In this document: piece by piece, positions 1 through 7,655 of the stretch
Position numbering within the stretch: position 1 is the first letter of the stretch
Layout of the letters: each line of letters opens with the position of its first letter
Source: Gammaproteobacteria bacterium
GTDB lineage: Bacteria; Pseudomonadota; Gammaproteobacteria; DSM-16500
Reading direction: 5' to 3'
Assembly (NCBI GenBank): GCA_013816845.1
Contig: JACDDU010000005.1
Location: 205,944-269,943, forward strand
DNA: 64,000 nt
Made by a program: the position numbers and the translations under genes
Notes under the pieces: generated by a model
Told to the model about the DNA's origin: nothing
Seen by the model: the letters and a program-made list of their open reading frames with translations, nothing else
The model's database searches: none

Positions 1-128
1 AGTAAGTCTTCATAGGCATTAAAAAGCAACGCATTGGCTATTTTCCGTTGCAAAAGGCTCAACTTATTGCTCGAATGAATAGTCGCTACGTGTTTCTTCA
101 ATTCCAAGGTCTTCTTATTCTCGCCCAT
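1..128 (-). CDS. Plasmid replication initiator (Rep), N-terminal fragment
   Basis: This gene enters from the left edge; only the first 42 codons are in the window. The start is the ATG at 128, with an AAGGTGG ribosome site 5-8 bases upstream. The visible protein contains the string IHSSNKLSLLQRKIANALL, which I recognise as the N-terminus of Rep_3/DnaA-like plasmid initiators found on plasmids of intracellular bacteria. Such proteins bind iterons and open the origin. It is the last gene of a minus-strand block that also holds parA, parB and a small RHH-like gene, which fits a replication/partition module. An iteron-like 16-mer lies inverted 30 bases upstream of its start, which suggests self-repression. 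The family call rests on 42 residues only. Confidence 0.72.
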   Translation of the reverse strand, partial: MGENKKTLELKKHVATIHSSNKLSLLQRKIANALLFNAYEDL

Positions 129-157
129 GAGATACCACCTTTTTCCTTAAAAAGTTA

Positions 158-173
158 TCCTGCAAACGTCACA
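158..173 (-). promoter_or_regulatory. Single inverted iteron copy in the rep leader (putative Rep operator)
   Basis: Read on the minus strand this is TGTGACGTTTGCAGGA. It matches the consensus of the six iterons at 2679-2810 (TGYGACGTYTACAGGA) at 15 of 16 positions. It lies 30 bases upstream of the rep start codon, between AT-rich promoter-like sequence and the ribosome site. In iteron plasmids a lone or inverted iteron here is the usual autorepression site. A protein-binding role is inferred. Confidence 0.6.
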
Positions 174-268
174 TTTGGTTATTTAGCTATAAAAAATCCA
201 ATAAAAACTTTGATTTAAAAATTAAATAATTCATTATTATACAAAGGGTTAAGTTGAAGTTAAGTGAC

Positions 269-610
269 TTAACTAATCCTAATTAAGCGTTGTACAATTG
301 CCGTCCGCATAATACGACTTTGAACGCCGTTAATTTCTGGATAAACCTTACGCACATTAATGATCGCTGCATCTAACTCTTTTTTTAAAGCTTTTGAAAT
401 AACAACGGATTCAAGCTTTTCAAAACCCCGCATGACATCATTGATCTTTACAAATTCAGGAAAACTTTCCATGGCCAATAAAGCGTTGATTGCTTCTGAA
501 ACCCATCTACTTTTTCCTTTCATATCGTAGCCATCTTCCACCACTTTTTTCTTTAATTCGAGATGCAATGTTTGCGGGAGCACAAAAGTAATTTTCACTT
601 TATCGTTCAT
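269..610 (-). CDS. Small ribbon-helix-helix-like protein of the partition operon
   Basis: A 113-residue basic protein. Its N-terminus looks like a ribbon-helix-helix fold: a beta strand KVKITFVLP followed by two helices and a KSRWVSEAINALL segment. The start at 610 is chosen over an ATG at 616 because AGGA lies five bases before it. It begins about 13 bases after the parB stop and is surely co-transcribed with parA-parB. A third RHH gene in a par locus commonly acts as a centromere binder or operon repressor; here it could alternatively control rep, which starts 141 bases further downstream. I do not recognise the exact family. Confidence 0.62.
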   Translation of the reverse strand: MNDKVKITFVLPQTLHLELKKKVVEDGYDMKGKSRWVSEAINALLAMESFPEFVKINDVMRGFEKLESVVISKALKKELDAAIINVRKVYPEINGVQSRIMRTAIVQRLIRIS

Positions 611-622
611 AATCATCCTGCT

Positions 623-1645
623 TTAACTATTAGATGGATAGCGTTTTTCGAGCTTACGAAGAATTTGCTTAAAAGCTTCTGTTACCGACGCATAATCTTC
701 CCAATCAATATTGCTATGTTCATTGGTGCTGAGCGTCGTGGCTTGACTATCAATGAGCGCATCAATAAACAGCTTTGCCACTTTAATATTTTTAGTCATC
801 CCAAAATGAATTGTTTGTGCACGACGTCCACGTTTCTCTTTAGGTAGTAAGCGGAGTTTTCTTTTATTCGTATCTTCTATTGCAAGTGCTTTCATTTGTT
901 TTAGGGAGGCACCTTCCAAACAAGACGCTAATAATTGTTCACGCACATTTAATACTTCCGCGCTCGCAACAAGAGCTGCTTTTTCAAGGTTTTTAATTTT
1001 ATTCTCTTTGATAGCATTTTTTAAATCGTTTTCGGCCATCAATACTATTTTATAATTCATTGCATGCGGTTTTGTACAACCTAAAAGATTACTTAGCTCA
1101 GTGATGGTTACTTCTGCCGTAGTCATATTTTTTTTGGAAGCATACGCTTGTAGCATTTTTTCTAAATTGTTTAACCGCTCCCATAAGGTGAGGTCGGAAC
1201 GTTCAACATTTTCAATCCATTGAAGCAAACTAATTTTTAATTCATTCGGTTTGCTATCCAAAATTTTGGCTTGGATTTCAGTTTTACCAGCTAAAACTGA
1301 AGCGAGAGTTCGTCTTTCCCCAGCAATAAGTCGATATTTCTCTCCATGTTTATAAACTAAAATAGGATTGATAATGCCTTGTTCACGGATAGAGTGTGCG
1401 AGAGTTTCTAATTCAACAAGTTCCTGCGATTTTCGTGCAAGATCCGGCTCACCATCTTTGAAACCCTGGCAAAGATCTTCAATGTTAACGGACAAGTTAC
1501 GCGGATTGGAGGGATCGGTTTCAATTCTTTTGATAGGTATGACATCCACTCTCAATTCACCCGCATAATGATGTGCAGCGGTTATTGTTTCTTCTAAACC
1601 TTCTGTTAATGAATTGCTGATTTGAAACACTTTTTTCTTAGCCAT
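623..1645 (-). CDS. parB: ParB-family partition protein
   Basis: 340 residues. The ParB/Spo0J N-terminal domain spans about residues 33-130, with the conserved GERR motif at 109-112 and an upstream NPRN motif. A helix-turn-helix region follows (about 165-215, around ITELSNLLGCTKPHA). ParB binds centromere sites near the origin and loads onto DNA as a CTP-dependent clamp in the known family. A 25-residue insertion separates the NPRN strand from the rest of the nuclease-like fold, as in RepB-type plasmid ParBs. Its ATG lies inside the end of parA (8-base overlap) behind an AAGGTG ribosome site, so the two are translationally coupled. No full parS is identified. Confidence 0.88.
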   Translation of the reverse strand: MAKKKVFQISNSLTEGLEETITAAHHYAGELRVDVIPIKRIETDPSNPRNLSVNIEDLCQGFKDGEPDLARKSQELVELETLAHSIREQGIINPILVYKHGEKYRLIAGERRTLASVLAGKTEIQAKILDSKPNELKISLLQWIENVERSDLTLWERLNNLEKMLQAYASKKNMTTAEVTITELSNLLGCTKPHAMNYKIVLMAENDLKNAIKENKIKNLEKAALVASAEVLNVREQLLASCLEGASLKQMKALAIEDTNKRKLRLLPKEKRGRRAQTIHFGMTKNIKVAKLFIDALIDSQATTLSTNEHSNIDWEDYASVTEAFKQILRKLEKRYPSNS

Positions 1646-2510
1646 AGTTCATCACCTTTTCCATAATATAACGACAAGCTCCTTCGTATTCTTTTCTCGC
1701 AAGATTTGATTCTGGCAAGTCGAAAATACTTTTGGGATTAGCATCCTCAACTAAAATTTCCGTATAAATAGCTCTTTTCTTAATAACATGAGGCATAACA
1801 TAGTCGGCAACCCCCTTCATTTTGCATAAACCACTTAAAAAATGCTTATGCAATTTAATGTCCCGAACTTGGTTGGGTAAGATGCCTACCAATTCAATAG
1901 GATTTTCTTTTGCGCGATAAAATGATTCTTGCTTCCATAATTGCAACATTCCATAAATTCCTTCGATAGAAAATTGTTCCATCTGAGCAGGAATAACAAT
2001 ATGGGTTGCAGCCTTGATCGCAGCAATGGTGAGGGGGCCTTTCGAGGGCGGGGTATCAATAATAATGATTTCGTAATTTTTTTGAACATCTGGAAGTTGT
2101 AAAAACTTTTTTAACTGGAGATGAACTTTTTCAACGACTTCATTTTTGGTTACGGCTTCAGCTTCTTGCAGTTTAATCGAGTGGGCGGGCAATAATTCGA
2201 GGTTGGCAATCGAAGTGGGATAGGGTATGACTTCTTCACCATAAAAAATATTAGCAATACTACTACGCCCATCCCAATCATCATCTAAATCAGGTTCAAA
2301 ATCGGGATGTAAGGCAGGAATTTTGCCTCCTTTGTAAGCAGGATCATAATCCATGCGCACATAGCGACCAGAAAAGTTTCCTTGTGGATCCATATCAATA
2401 ATGAGGGTTTTCAGTTTTTGCACTAAAGCTGAATATTCCGCCAACATGATGGAATTTGTTGTTTTTCCTTCGCCCCCTTTATGGGTAGCGTTTACAATTA
2501 TTTTTGCCAT
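1638..2510 (-). CDS. parA: ParA-family partition ATPase
   Basis: 290 residues. The deviant Walker A motif KGGEGKTT is at residues 11-18, the A' motif DMDPQG near 39-44 and the Walker B strand IIIIDTPPS near 150. There is no N-terminal helix-turn-helix, so it resembles the small type Ib ParA/Soj proteins rather than P1 ParA. ParA forms ATP-dependent dimers on nucleoid DNA and moves ParB-bound replicons apart. It is the first gene of the parA-parB-RHH-rep block and is preceded by AGGA with good spacing. The iterons lie 170-300 bases upstream of its start, so its promoter and the origin share one intergenic region. Confidence 0.93.
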   Translation of the reverse strand: MAKIIVNATHKGGEGKTTNSIMLAEYSALVQKLKTLIIDMDPQGNFSGRYVRMDYDPAYKGGKIPALHPDFEPDLDDDWDGRSSIANIFYGEEVIPYPTSIANLELLPAHSIKLQEAEAVTKNEVVEKVHLQLKKFLQLPDVQKNYEIIIIDTPPSKGPLTIAAIKAATHIVIPAQMEQFSIEGIYGMLQLWKQESFYRAKENPIELVGILPNQVRDIKLHKHFLSGLCKMKGVADYVMPHVIKKRAIYTEILVEDANPKSIFDLPESNLARKEYEGACRYIMEKVMNYG

Positions 2511-2678
2511 TGATTTATCCTTATCAATCTTTCGTAAAGCCCAAAAAGCATAACATGTGGCTTTTTACAAGTTAAGAAAAAAGACAACTATCCCACTAAA
2601 CTGTTTGTTATGTTTATATGTGTTTAATATGTTTAGGATCTGTAAAGTATTGTAAAACATAATATTTGAGCTCCGAAC

Positions 2679-2810
2679 TGCGACGTCCACAGGATAAACT
2701 GCGTCGTTTACAGGATTATTGGTGACGTTTACAGGACTGAAGTGTGACACTTACAGGACTAAAATCTCCCCTAATGCGACGTCTACAGGGTAACTGTGAC
2801 TTCTACAGGA
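2679..2810 (+). repeat. Six-copy iteron array (putative plasmid origin)
   Basis: Six direct 16-bp repeats start at 2679, 2700, 2721, 2743, 2775 and 2795. Consensus is TGYGACGTYTACAGGA; the core ACAGG is present in every copy. Start-to-start distances are 21, 21, 22, 32 and 20 bases, so all but one gap is about two helical turns. They lie between parA and the first non-plasmid gene. This is the expected layout of an iteron origin bound by a Rep_3 initiator. A partition centromere bound by ParB or the RHH protein is the alternative. Confidence 0.8.
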
Positions 2811-2830
2811 TTTTTACCTAAAAGATAAAA

Positions 2831-2864
2831 GTTGATTAACCATAAATGATTTGATTTAATCAAC
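2831..2864. repeat. 9-bp inverted repeat flanking the iterons
   Basis: GTTGATTAA at 2831-2839 is repeated exactly inverted at 2856-2864, with a 16-base AT-rich spacer. It lies between the last iteron and the gene starting at 2886. It could be an operator of that gene, or part of the origin such as an AT-rich melting region. There is no T-run, so it is not an obvious terminator. Confidence 0.45.
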
Positions 2865-2885
2865 GTCGTGTTTAATTGCTGACCG

Positions 2886-4472
2886 ATGTTTTATTTCATG
2901 GAAAGAAATATTAAATTAAATCGAAAAGTTTTCATTTTAATGCTTGCTGCTTTGGCTCAGTCAGAATTACAAGCGGAATCGTTAATAGAAAATATTCAAC
3001 CCAAATCATTACTCTTGCAAAAACAGCCCGGTTTTTTTCGCTTCAGTTACGATACGCTCTCAATGCCAAACCATTTAAGTCCGATGGGATTAATGGGCTT
3101 AGTGTATTACGCTGACTTAGCGCCTTATGTATATGGCGGTGTTGGTGGTTATGGATCTGTTGTGGGCACGCAAGGTGGTTTATTTGTTTTGGGGCTAGGC
3201 GGTGGTTTTCATGCCCCGCTCGTTGCGAATCTCATGGGTGATATTGGTTTTTTTGCGGGAGGCGGTGGTGGTCGATCATCTTTGGTCGGCGGCGGTTTGA
3301 TGATTAAACCTTATGTTGGACTGATGTACAACTTTAAATGGGTCAGATTCGGGCTGCACTATAGTTACATTGATTTTCCAGACGGTTTGATCCGTAGTCA
3401 GCAAATCGGTTTAGATCTTGATGTGCCGTTAGAATTCCCTTATGTGAATTATCATGATGCAGTCAATTATCAGTGGAAATTTGCTGATATTTTTTTATGT
3501 AACCAAGGCAACATCGGATTTCAACGAAATGACTTCGCTATTATTTTGCAAGCGTATAAACAAAGAGCTGGAACTAAAAATGTACTGGGCGAAATTCAAG
3601 ATGGTACGATCAGCCTTATAGGCGCCGAACTTGATCATTACTTTACGAAAGAATGGTTTTGGTGGGTCAAATCAAGTGGAGCCTACAGCGGTATTCCAAA
3701 TGGTTACATGGATGTTTTAGGTGGATTAGGTTACCACTATCCTCTAGGGTCAACCTCTTTTGCACTTGTTCCTCAATTAGGTTTGGGGGCAGGTGGTGGC
3801 GGTAATGTTGATTCTGGCGGAGGGGTTTTAATAACCGGTCAATTGGGTCTAGAGCTTGCGCTAGGCCGTCATTTCGCAACACGTTTGTCTGGTGGTTATC
3901 TTGTTGCGCCCAAAGGCGAAATCAAAGCTGCAACCGGAACGGTCGCATTGATTTACCATCTCGATATTGCAGAAGAAGGATCAACCGCTTTACCGCTCAC
4001 AACCAATATTTTTACCCAAGCTTTTCGCATTCATTTATTTAATCAAACTTATCTTCATCCCCAACGTACATTTATGTCAGGCACGCCCCCGATCAATATG
4101 GTTGCGCTTCAAATCGATCAGCTTCTTTCGCGCTATTTCTTCATGGCTTATCAAGCGTCATTTGCCTATGCTGGGAATCATGCAGGTGGTTATGCGACTG
4201 GGATGATTGGTCCTGGCATACAAACAGCACCTTTCTTCAATTGTCGCGCAGAAGCTTATGCAGAAGTTCTCGTTGGTGCAGGAGGCGGCGGCAGTCTTGC
4301 TTTGGGGGGCGGATCTCTCATCGAACCAGTTGTAGGACTTCATTATGCCTTAACCGACTCGATCGGTCTGACTGGCAGTGTCGGTCAATTAAAGGCAATA
4401 AAGCATGATCTCAATACGACTGTGATCAATGCAGGAATAACCATTCGATTTGGTACTGTGAACCAGATTTAA
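2886..4472 (+). CDS. Glycine-rich outer-membrane beta-barrel-like protein, internally duplicated
   Basis: 528 residues with an N-terminal signal peptide (hydrophobic stretch VFILMLAALAQSELQA). The body alternates polar and aromatic/glycine residues as in outer-membrane barrels, and ends in an aromatic-containing strand. Two similar Gly-rich blocks are visible: around residues 110-165 (FFAGGGGG then LVGGGLMIKPYVGL) and around 455-500 (VLVGAGGGG then LALGGGSLIEPVVGL), with a further GLGAGGGG stretch near 300. This suggests an internal duplication. An alternative ATG lies at 2898; neither start has a clear ribosome site. It is transcribed away from the iteron region. I do not recognise a named family. 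Confidence 0.7.
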   Translation: MFYFMERNIKLNRKVFILMLAALAQSELQAESLIENIQPKSLLLQKQPGFFRFSYDTLSMPNHLSPMGLMGLVYYADLAPYVYGGVGGYGSVVGTQGGLFVLGLGGGFHAPLVANLMGDIGFFAGGGGGRSSLVGGGLMIKPYVGLMYNFKWVRFGLHYSYIDFPDGLIRSQQIGLDLDVPLEFPYVNYHDAVNYQWKFADIFLCNQGNIGFQRNDFAIILQAYKQRAGTKNVLGEIQDGTISLIGAELDHYFTKEWFWWVKSSGAYSGIPNGYMDVLGGLGYHYPLGSTSFALVPQLGLGAGGGGNVDSGGGVLITGQLGLELALGRHFATRLSGGYLVAPKGEIKAATGTVALIYHLDIAEEGSTALPLTTNIFTQAFRIHLFNQTYLHPQRTFMSGTPPINMVALQIDQLLSRYFFMAYQASFAYAGNHAGGYATGMIGPGIQTAPFFNCRAEAYAEVLVGAGGGGSLALGGGSLIEPVVGLHYALTDSIGLTGSVGQLKAIKHDLNTTVINAGITIRFGTVNQI

Positions 4473-4542
4473 TTTAACAAGTTTATAAGTCCGTTTATTC
4501 TATTTAATTTCTTTTTATAAATCGTCCCCTCTAAATTTAAAC

Positions 4543-4571
4543 AAAAAAAAAGAGCAGCTAAAGTGCTGCTC
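4543..4571 (-). terminator. Intrinsic terminator of the 206-residue barrel gene
   Basis: GAGCAGC at 4552-4558 pairs with GCTGCTC at 4565-4571 around a 6-base loop. On the minus strand the stem is followed by a run of nine T. It sits 20 bases past the stop of the gene at 4593. Confidence 0.85.
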
Positions 4572-4592
4572 CTTTCGGATTTATGACGATTT

Positions 4593-5213
4593 TTACATAA
4601 ACTTGTAAATAACGCCAACACTGAACAAGTCAGTGCTTGGATGACCAAGCGCCGTAACGCTGCCATAGCTGCTGTAGGTGTATTCGCCACGTAGATCCCA
4701 ATTTGGGCAAATATTTGTTTGACCACCAACGCCAACATGCCATGCAGAAGCGTTTGCACTTTGGTTCGAGAAACGAGTTCTTTCACCACCAACACGAGCA
4801 AATGCCATAACATAATCTGTTAGCATAATGCCTGGGATGATACTTCCACCCCATGTCCAAGTGGATCTAGCTCCGGCACCATCTGCGTTTCTGTAGTTCT
4901 TAACTTGGAAGCTGTCGCCGCCAAATAATTCACCAGCTAGGTAGAAACCTGGTGTGAGAACACCCGCATAACCAAGAGACAATCTGCCTTCGATGCCTTT
5001 GTAAATAGCTGGCGCGCCACTGTAGTTATTTCTAACTGCAGCACTTAAGCCAACATATGGACCCGACATAAAAGAATAAGTTGCACAGGTTGGACAACTT
5101 GGTACGCTCATTTCACCCTTATAATCTCTATCACCTTTATAAGAATGTCCTGCAAAAGCAATACCGGAACTTGCTGCTAAAACTGCACTTGCAATTACTA
5201 ATTTCTTAAACAT
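4593..5213 (-). CDS. Small outer-membrane beta-barrel protein
   Basis: 206 residues. A classic signal peptide (FKKLVIASAVLAASSGIAFA) precedes a linker with a CPTC pair and then about eight amphipathic strands, ending in FSVGVIYKFM. The closing aromatic-rich strand is typical of BAM-inserted barrels of the OmpA/OmpW/porin superfamily. The start at 5213 has an AAGGAG ribosome site at ideal distance, and the gene ends in a strong terminator, so it is probably well expressed as a single-gene unit. The linker motif CxTCATY is shared with the secreted protein encoded at 6430-6963. The exact role (channel or surface structure) cannot be read from sequence. Confidence 0.82.
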   Translation of the reverse strand: MFKKLVIASAVLAASSGIAFAGHSYKGDRDYKGEMSVPSCPTCATYSFMSGPYVGLSAAVRNNYSGAPAIYKGIEGRLSLGYAGVLTPGFYLAGELFGGDSFQVKNYRNADGAGARSTWTWGGSIIPGIMLTDYVMAFARVGGERTRFSNQSANASAWHVGVGGQTNICPNWDLRGEYTYSSYGSVTALGHPSTDLFSVGVIYKFM

Positions 5214-5718
5214 ACATTTACTCCTTAAATCGTTATGTTTAATTTTTTACGCTGTAATTTAGCCAAATAGAAGCCACTTTAATCTTCTAAACTAAGCTAA
5301 CATACTACTTTTTTAACGTCCTTAGTACCTATCAACTTTTAGCATCACCATTGTCCGGATAAGCTATCGAGATACTGATTATGGGCCTCTATTCGCGTGT
5401 TATTTTCATACCACACTAGTGCACCAGGTACTAAAGATACCTGACAATCATATACCATTTTAAATAGCTAATCAAATTAAAGCCTTACCTAAAATAATGC
5501 TCCAATACCTCAGGGAATAAGGGAAAGCCGCATTCGTTTTAGTAGAGTTCTGAAGAGTAGGGACGGGAAAGTACTAGGGATAAAAACTCCATAAATAAGG
5601 ATTGATAAAAAAAAACGGAAGGCTAGAATGCGAGTTAGGTCTTACAACAGATAAATAAATGAATGGTAACTGGAGCTCAACGCTTAAGGAAAGAAAGTTT
5701 AGGGAGCAATAAAACTTA
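5214..5718. other. Intergenic region, no gene seen
   Basis: About 500 AT-rich bases between the divergent barrel gene and uppS. They must hold both promoters. I see no convincing open reading frame with a ribosome site, no tRNA-like fold and no repeat. Confidence 0.5.
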
Positions 5719-6447
5719 ATGAATGCGACAACTCTTCCCCGACATATTGCAATTATTATGGATGGCAATGGCCGCTGGGCTAAGCAGAAACATTTACCGC
5801 GGATTGCAGGTCACAAGGCCGGAGCGCAATCTGTACGCCGGATTGTTCGCTGTTGTGCGGAAAAAAAAGTTGAAGTTTTAACACTGTTTGCTTTTAGCAG
5901 TGAAAATTGGCAACGCCCTGCGCAAGAAGTAAGTTATCTGATGGAGTTATTTATTACCGTTTTGAAACGTGAAGTTAAAAAAATTCATGAACAAAATATT
6001 CAATTAAGAATAGTCGGTGACCGAACTCGTTTTGATGATCGTTTACGTCAACAAATGCTCAAAGCCGAAAAGTTAACTGCAGGTAATACGGGACTAAAAT
6101 TAATTATTGCAGCCAATTATGGTGGTCGTTGGGATATCAGAGAAACGCTACGTTGCATTGCAAGTGATATTGAAAAGGGTGAGCTTCGGAGTGATGAAAT
6201 CTCGCTTGAATTAATTCATAAGAAAACAGCTTTTGCCGATTTTCCAGATCCTGATCTATTGATTCGTACGAGTGGTGAACAGCGTATTAGTAATTTTTTA
6301 TTATGGCAACTTGCTTACACCGAACTCTATTTCACAGAAGTGTTTTGGCCTGACTTTAATGCTGAAGAATTTGATAAAGCACTAGCTTTTTACGCCATGC
6401 GTGATCGGCGTTATGGTGCGCGTCCTAAGCTAACGGTCAATGTTTAA
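5719..6447 (+). CDS. uppS: Isoprenyl (undecaprenyl) diphosphate synthase
   Basis: 242 residues, the usual length. The cis-prenyltransferase signature HIAIIMDGNGRWA is at the N-terminus, with FAFSSENWQRP near residue 60 and the C-terminal RTSGEQRISNFLLWQ block carrying the substrate-binding Arg and Ser. The enzyme condenses isopentenyl diphosphates to C55-PP, the lipid carrier for peptidoglycan and O-antigen. In most gammaproteobacteria uppS sits between frr and cdsA; here it stands alone, so it is either a relocated single copy or a second paralogue. Its last 18 bases overlap the convergent gene at 6430. Confidence 0.95.
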   Translation: MNATTLPRHIAIIMDGNGRWAKQKHLPRIAGHKAGAQSVRRIVRCCAEKKVEVLTLFAFSSENWQRPAQEVSYLMELFITVLKREVKKIHEQNIQLRIVGDRTRFDDRLRQQMLKAEKLTAGNTGLKLIIAANYGGRWDIRETLRCIASDIEKGELRSDEISLELIHKKTAFADFPDPDLLIRTSGEQRISNFLLWQLAYTELYFTEVFWPDFNAEEFDKALAFYAMRDRRYGARPKLTVNV

Positions 6448-6963
6448 ATTAGGGTCGTATAAAGGATCATCATCAGCCGTCGCCTGATCTGCAAAATCGT
6501 ATCCATAATCAGAATAGTAAATATTCCTGCCTCGGGGTCTGTCCGAATTATAGTAAACTCTATCATATGAGGTTAAACCAACACCATTGCCACAAGAATT
6601 ACAGGTGGCAGCATTTTGATTCCAACAAGAACTACACGAAGAAGTATTGTAAGTCGCGCATGTTGAGCAAGTTGAAACGTTAACTTCTGTAGGTCCACAA
6701 CCACAGGGAGAAGGTTGCGGATAAACATAATAGACAGAAATAAGAGCACTGTTACGCGGTCGATAGGTTTTTACATAATGTTTCTTAACATGTCTTACTT
6801 TTTTACGATGATGGACGCACTTAGCTTTTTTGGCGACCCAAATAGGCGCAACTTCTGGATAGGCAATATAATATTCTGCATAAATGTTTGTGGTTAACAA
6901 ACTAAAGCAAAACATAGTGAAACTACCCATCAAGATTTTAAAATAATTAAGATTCAATTTCAT
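6430..6963 (-). CDS. Cysteine-rich secreted protein of unknown function
   Basis: 177 residues from an ATG at 6963, which has GGAG five bases upstream; an upstream GTG at 6969 is less likely. A signal peptide (LMGSFTMFCFSLLTTNIYA) is followed by a very basic His/Lys segment (about residues 48-75). Next comes a segment with some ten cysteines in CGC, CSTC, CSSC and CNSC arrangements, and a Tyr/Asp-rich tail. The spacing suggests disulphides or metal binding in the envelope. It overlaps the 3' end of uppS by 18 bases in convergent orientation. No family recognised. Confidence 0.6.
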   Translation of the reverse strand: MKLNLNYFKILMGSFTMFCFSLLTTNIYAEYYIAYPEVAPIWVAKKAKCVHHRKKVRHVKKHYVKTYRPRNSALISVYYVYPQPSPCGCGPTEVNVSTCSTCATYNTSSCSSCWNQNAATCNSCGNGVGLTSYDRVYYNSDRPRGRNIYYSDYGYDFADQATADDDPLYDPNLNIDR

Positions 6964-7071
6964 ACGCACTCCAATAGTAAATAAGCAAGGGAGAAGGCAT
7001 GAACATTCATGCTTATCTCTTAGCTGCTATCCACTTAACTGCGGCGTATCACTTATTTTTATAAGAAATTT

Positions 7072-7449
7072 TTAAAAAACTGCAAATGTTGGTTCCCAGT
7101 GCGGTGGTTTCCATTCCCAACCTGTGCATTCATTTGAATCAATTCTATGTTGACTACAGTTCCAATAGCCTTGTATCCAAGCAACACCTTGAGATGAATT
7201 TTCGTATTGGCAAACACGATGTTCAGGAACCCAAAGCGTTTGATTCCATCCTTCTTTTACCGTGAAGCAATGCATAAACCCACTCGGTGCTTCAACTATT
7301 TCTTTTGCAGGTGGAGCAAGCGTTATAATTCTTTTTTCTGGAACAATCGAATCTATTGCAGTCGTCGAAGCAGCCGCCCCTAATAACCCATTAAAAGGCA
7401 GGAAGCCGATAGTCATGATCAGTGGACCCAGGCTATAAAAATGACGCAT
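7072..7449 (-). CDS. Small exported protein with WxxGYW-like motifs
   Basis: 125 residues starting behind an AAAGGAG site. An N-terminal signal peptide (about residues 1-26) is followed by a short mature domain with four cysteines (HCF, VCQ, NCS, ECT). It also has tryptophan motifs LWVPEH, AWIQGYW and WEWKPPHWEP. The Trp pattern resembles the WXXGXW/YXWXPGHW repeats of small periplasmic proteins; the resemblance is by eye. It lies on the same strand as the preceding Cys-rich gene with about 110 bases between. Function unknown. Confidence 0.6.
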   Translation of the reverse strand: MRHFYSLGPLIMTIGFLPFNGLLGAAASTTAIDSIVPEKRIITLAPPAKEIVEAPSGFMHCFTVKEGWNQTLWVPEHRVCQYENSSQGVAWIQGYWNCSQHRIDSNECTGWEWKPPHWEPTFAVF

Positions 7450-7655
7450 TGCAACACTCCTTTGTCCTCTTACTAGAATACCGCTTTAACCCTTTACAGG
7501 ACAATGAGCGAAGTCGGTGGAGCAAAGGATTATGTTTAAAAACAAGCGATTATAAGGGTTAAAAAAAGAAGGCCGCAGTATTCTATATAACGAAGATAAT
7601 CTGGCGATAAAGGATAAATTGGATTAAATTAAGGACTTAGAAAAAAAGGATCATT

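Noticed and set aside
2565-2750. 61-codon minus-strand frame across the iterons
   Set aside because: Its coding appearance (repeated Val-Asp-Val phrases) comes from the iterons themselves; no ribosome site and no family.
7493-7501. TTTACAGGA resembling the end of an iteron
   Set aside because: Only the last nine bases match; the GYGACG half is absent and it is far from the origin. Chance match.
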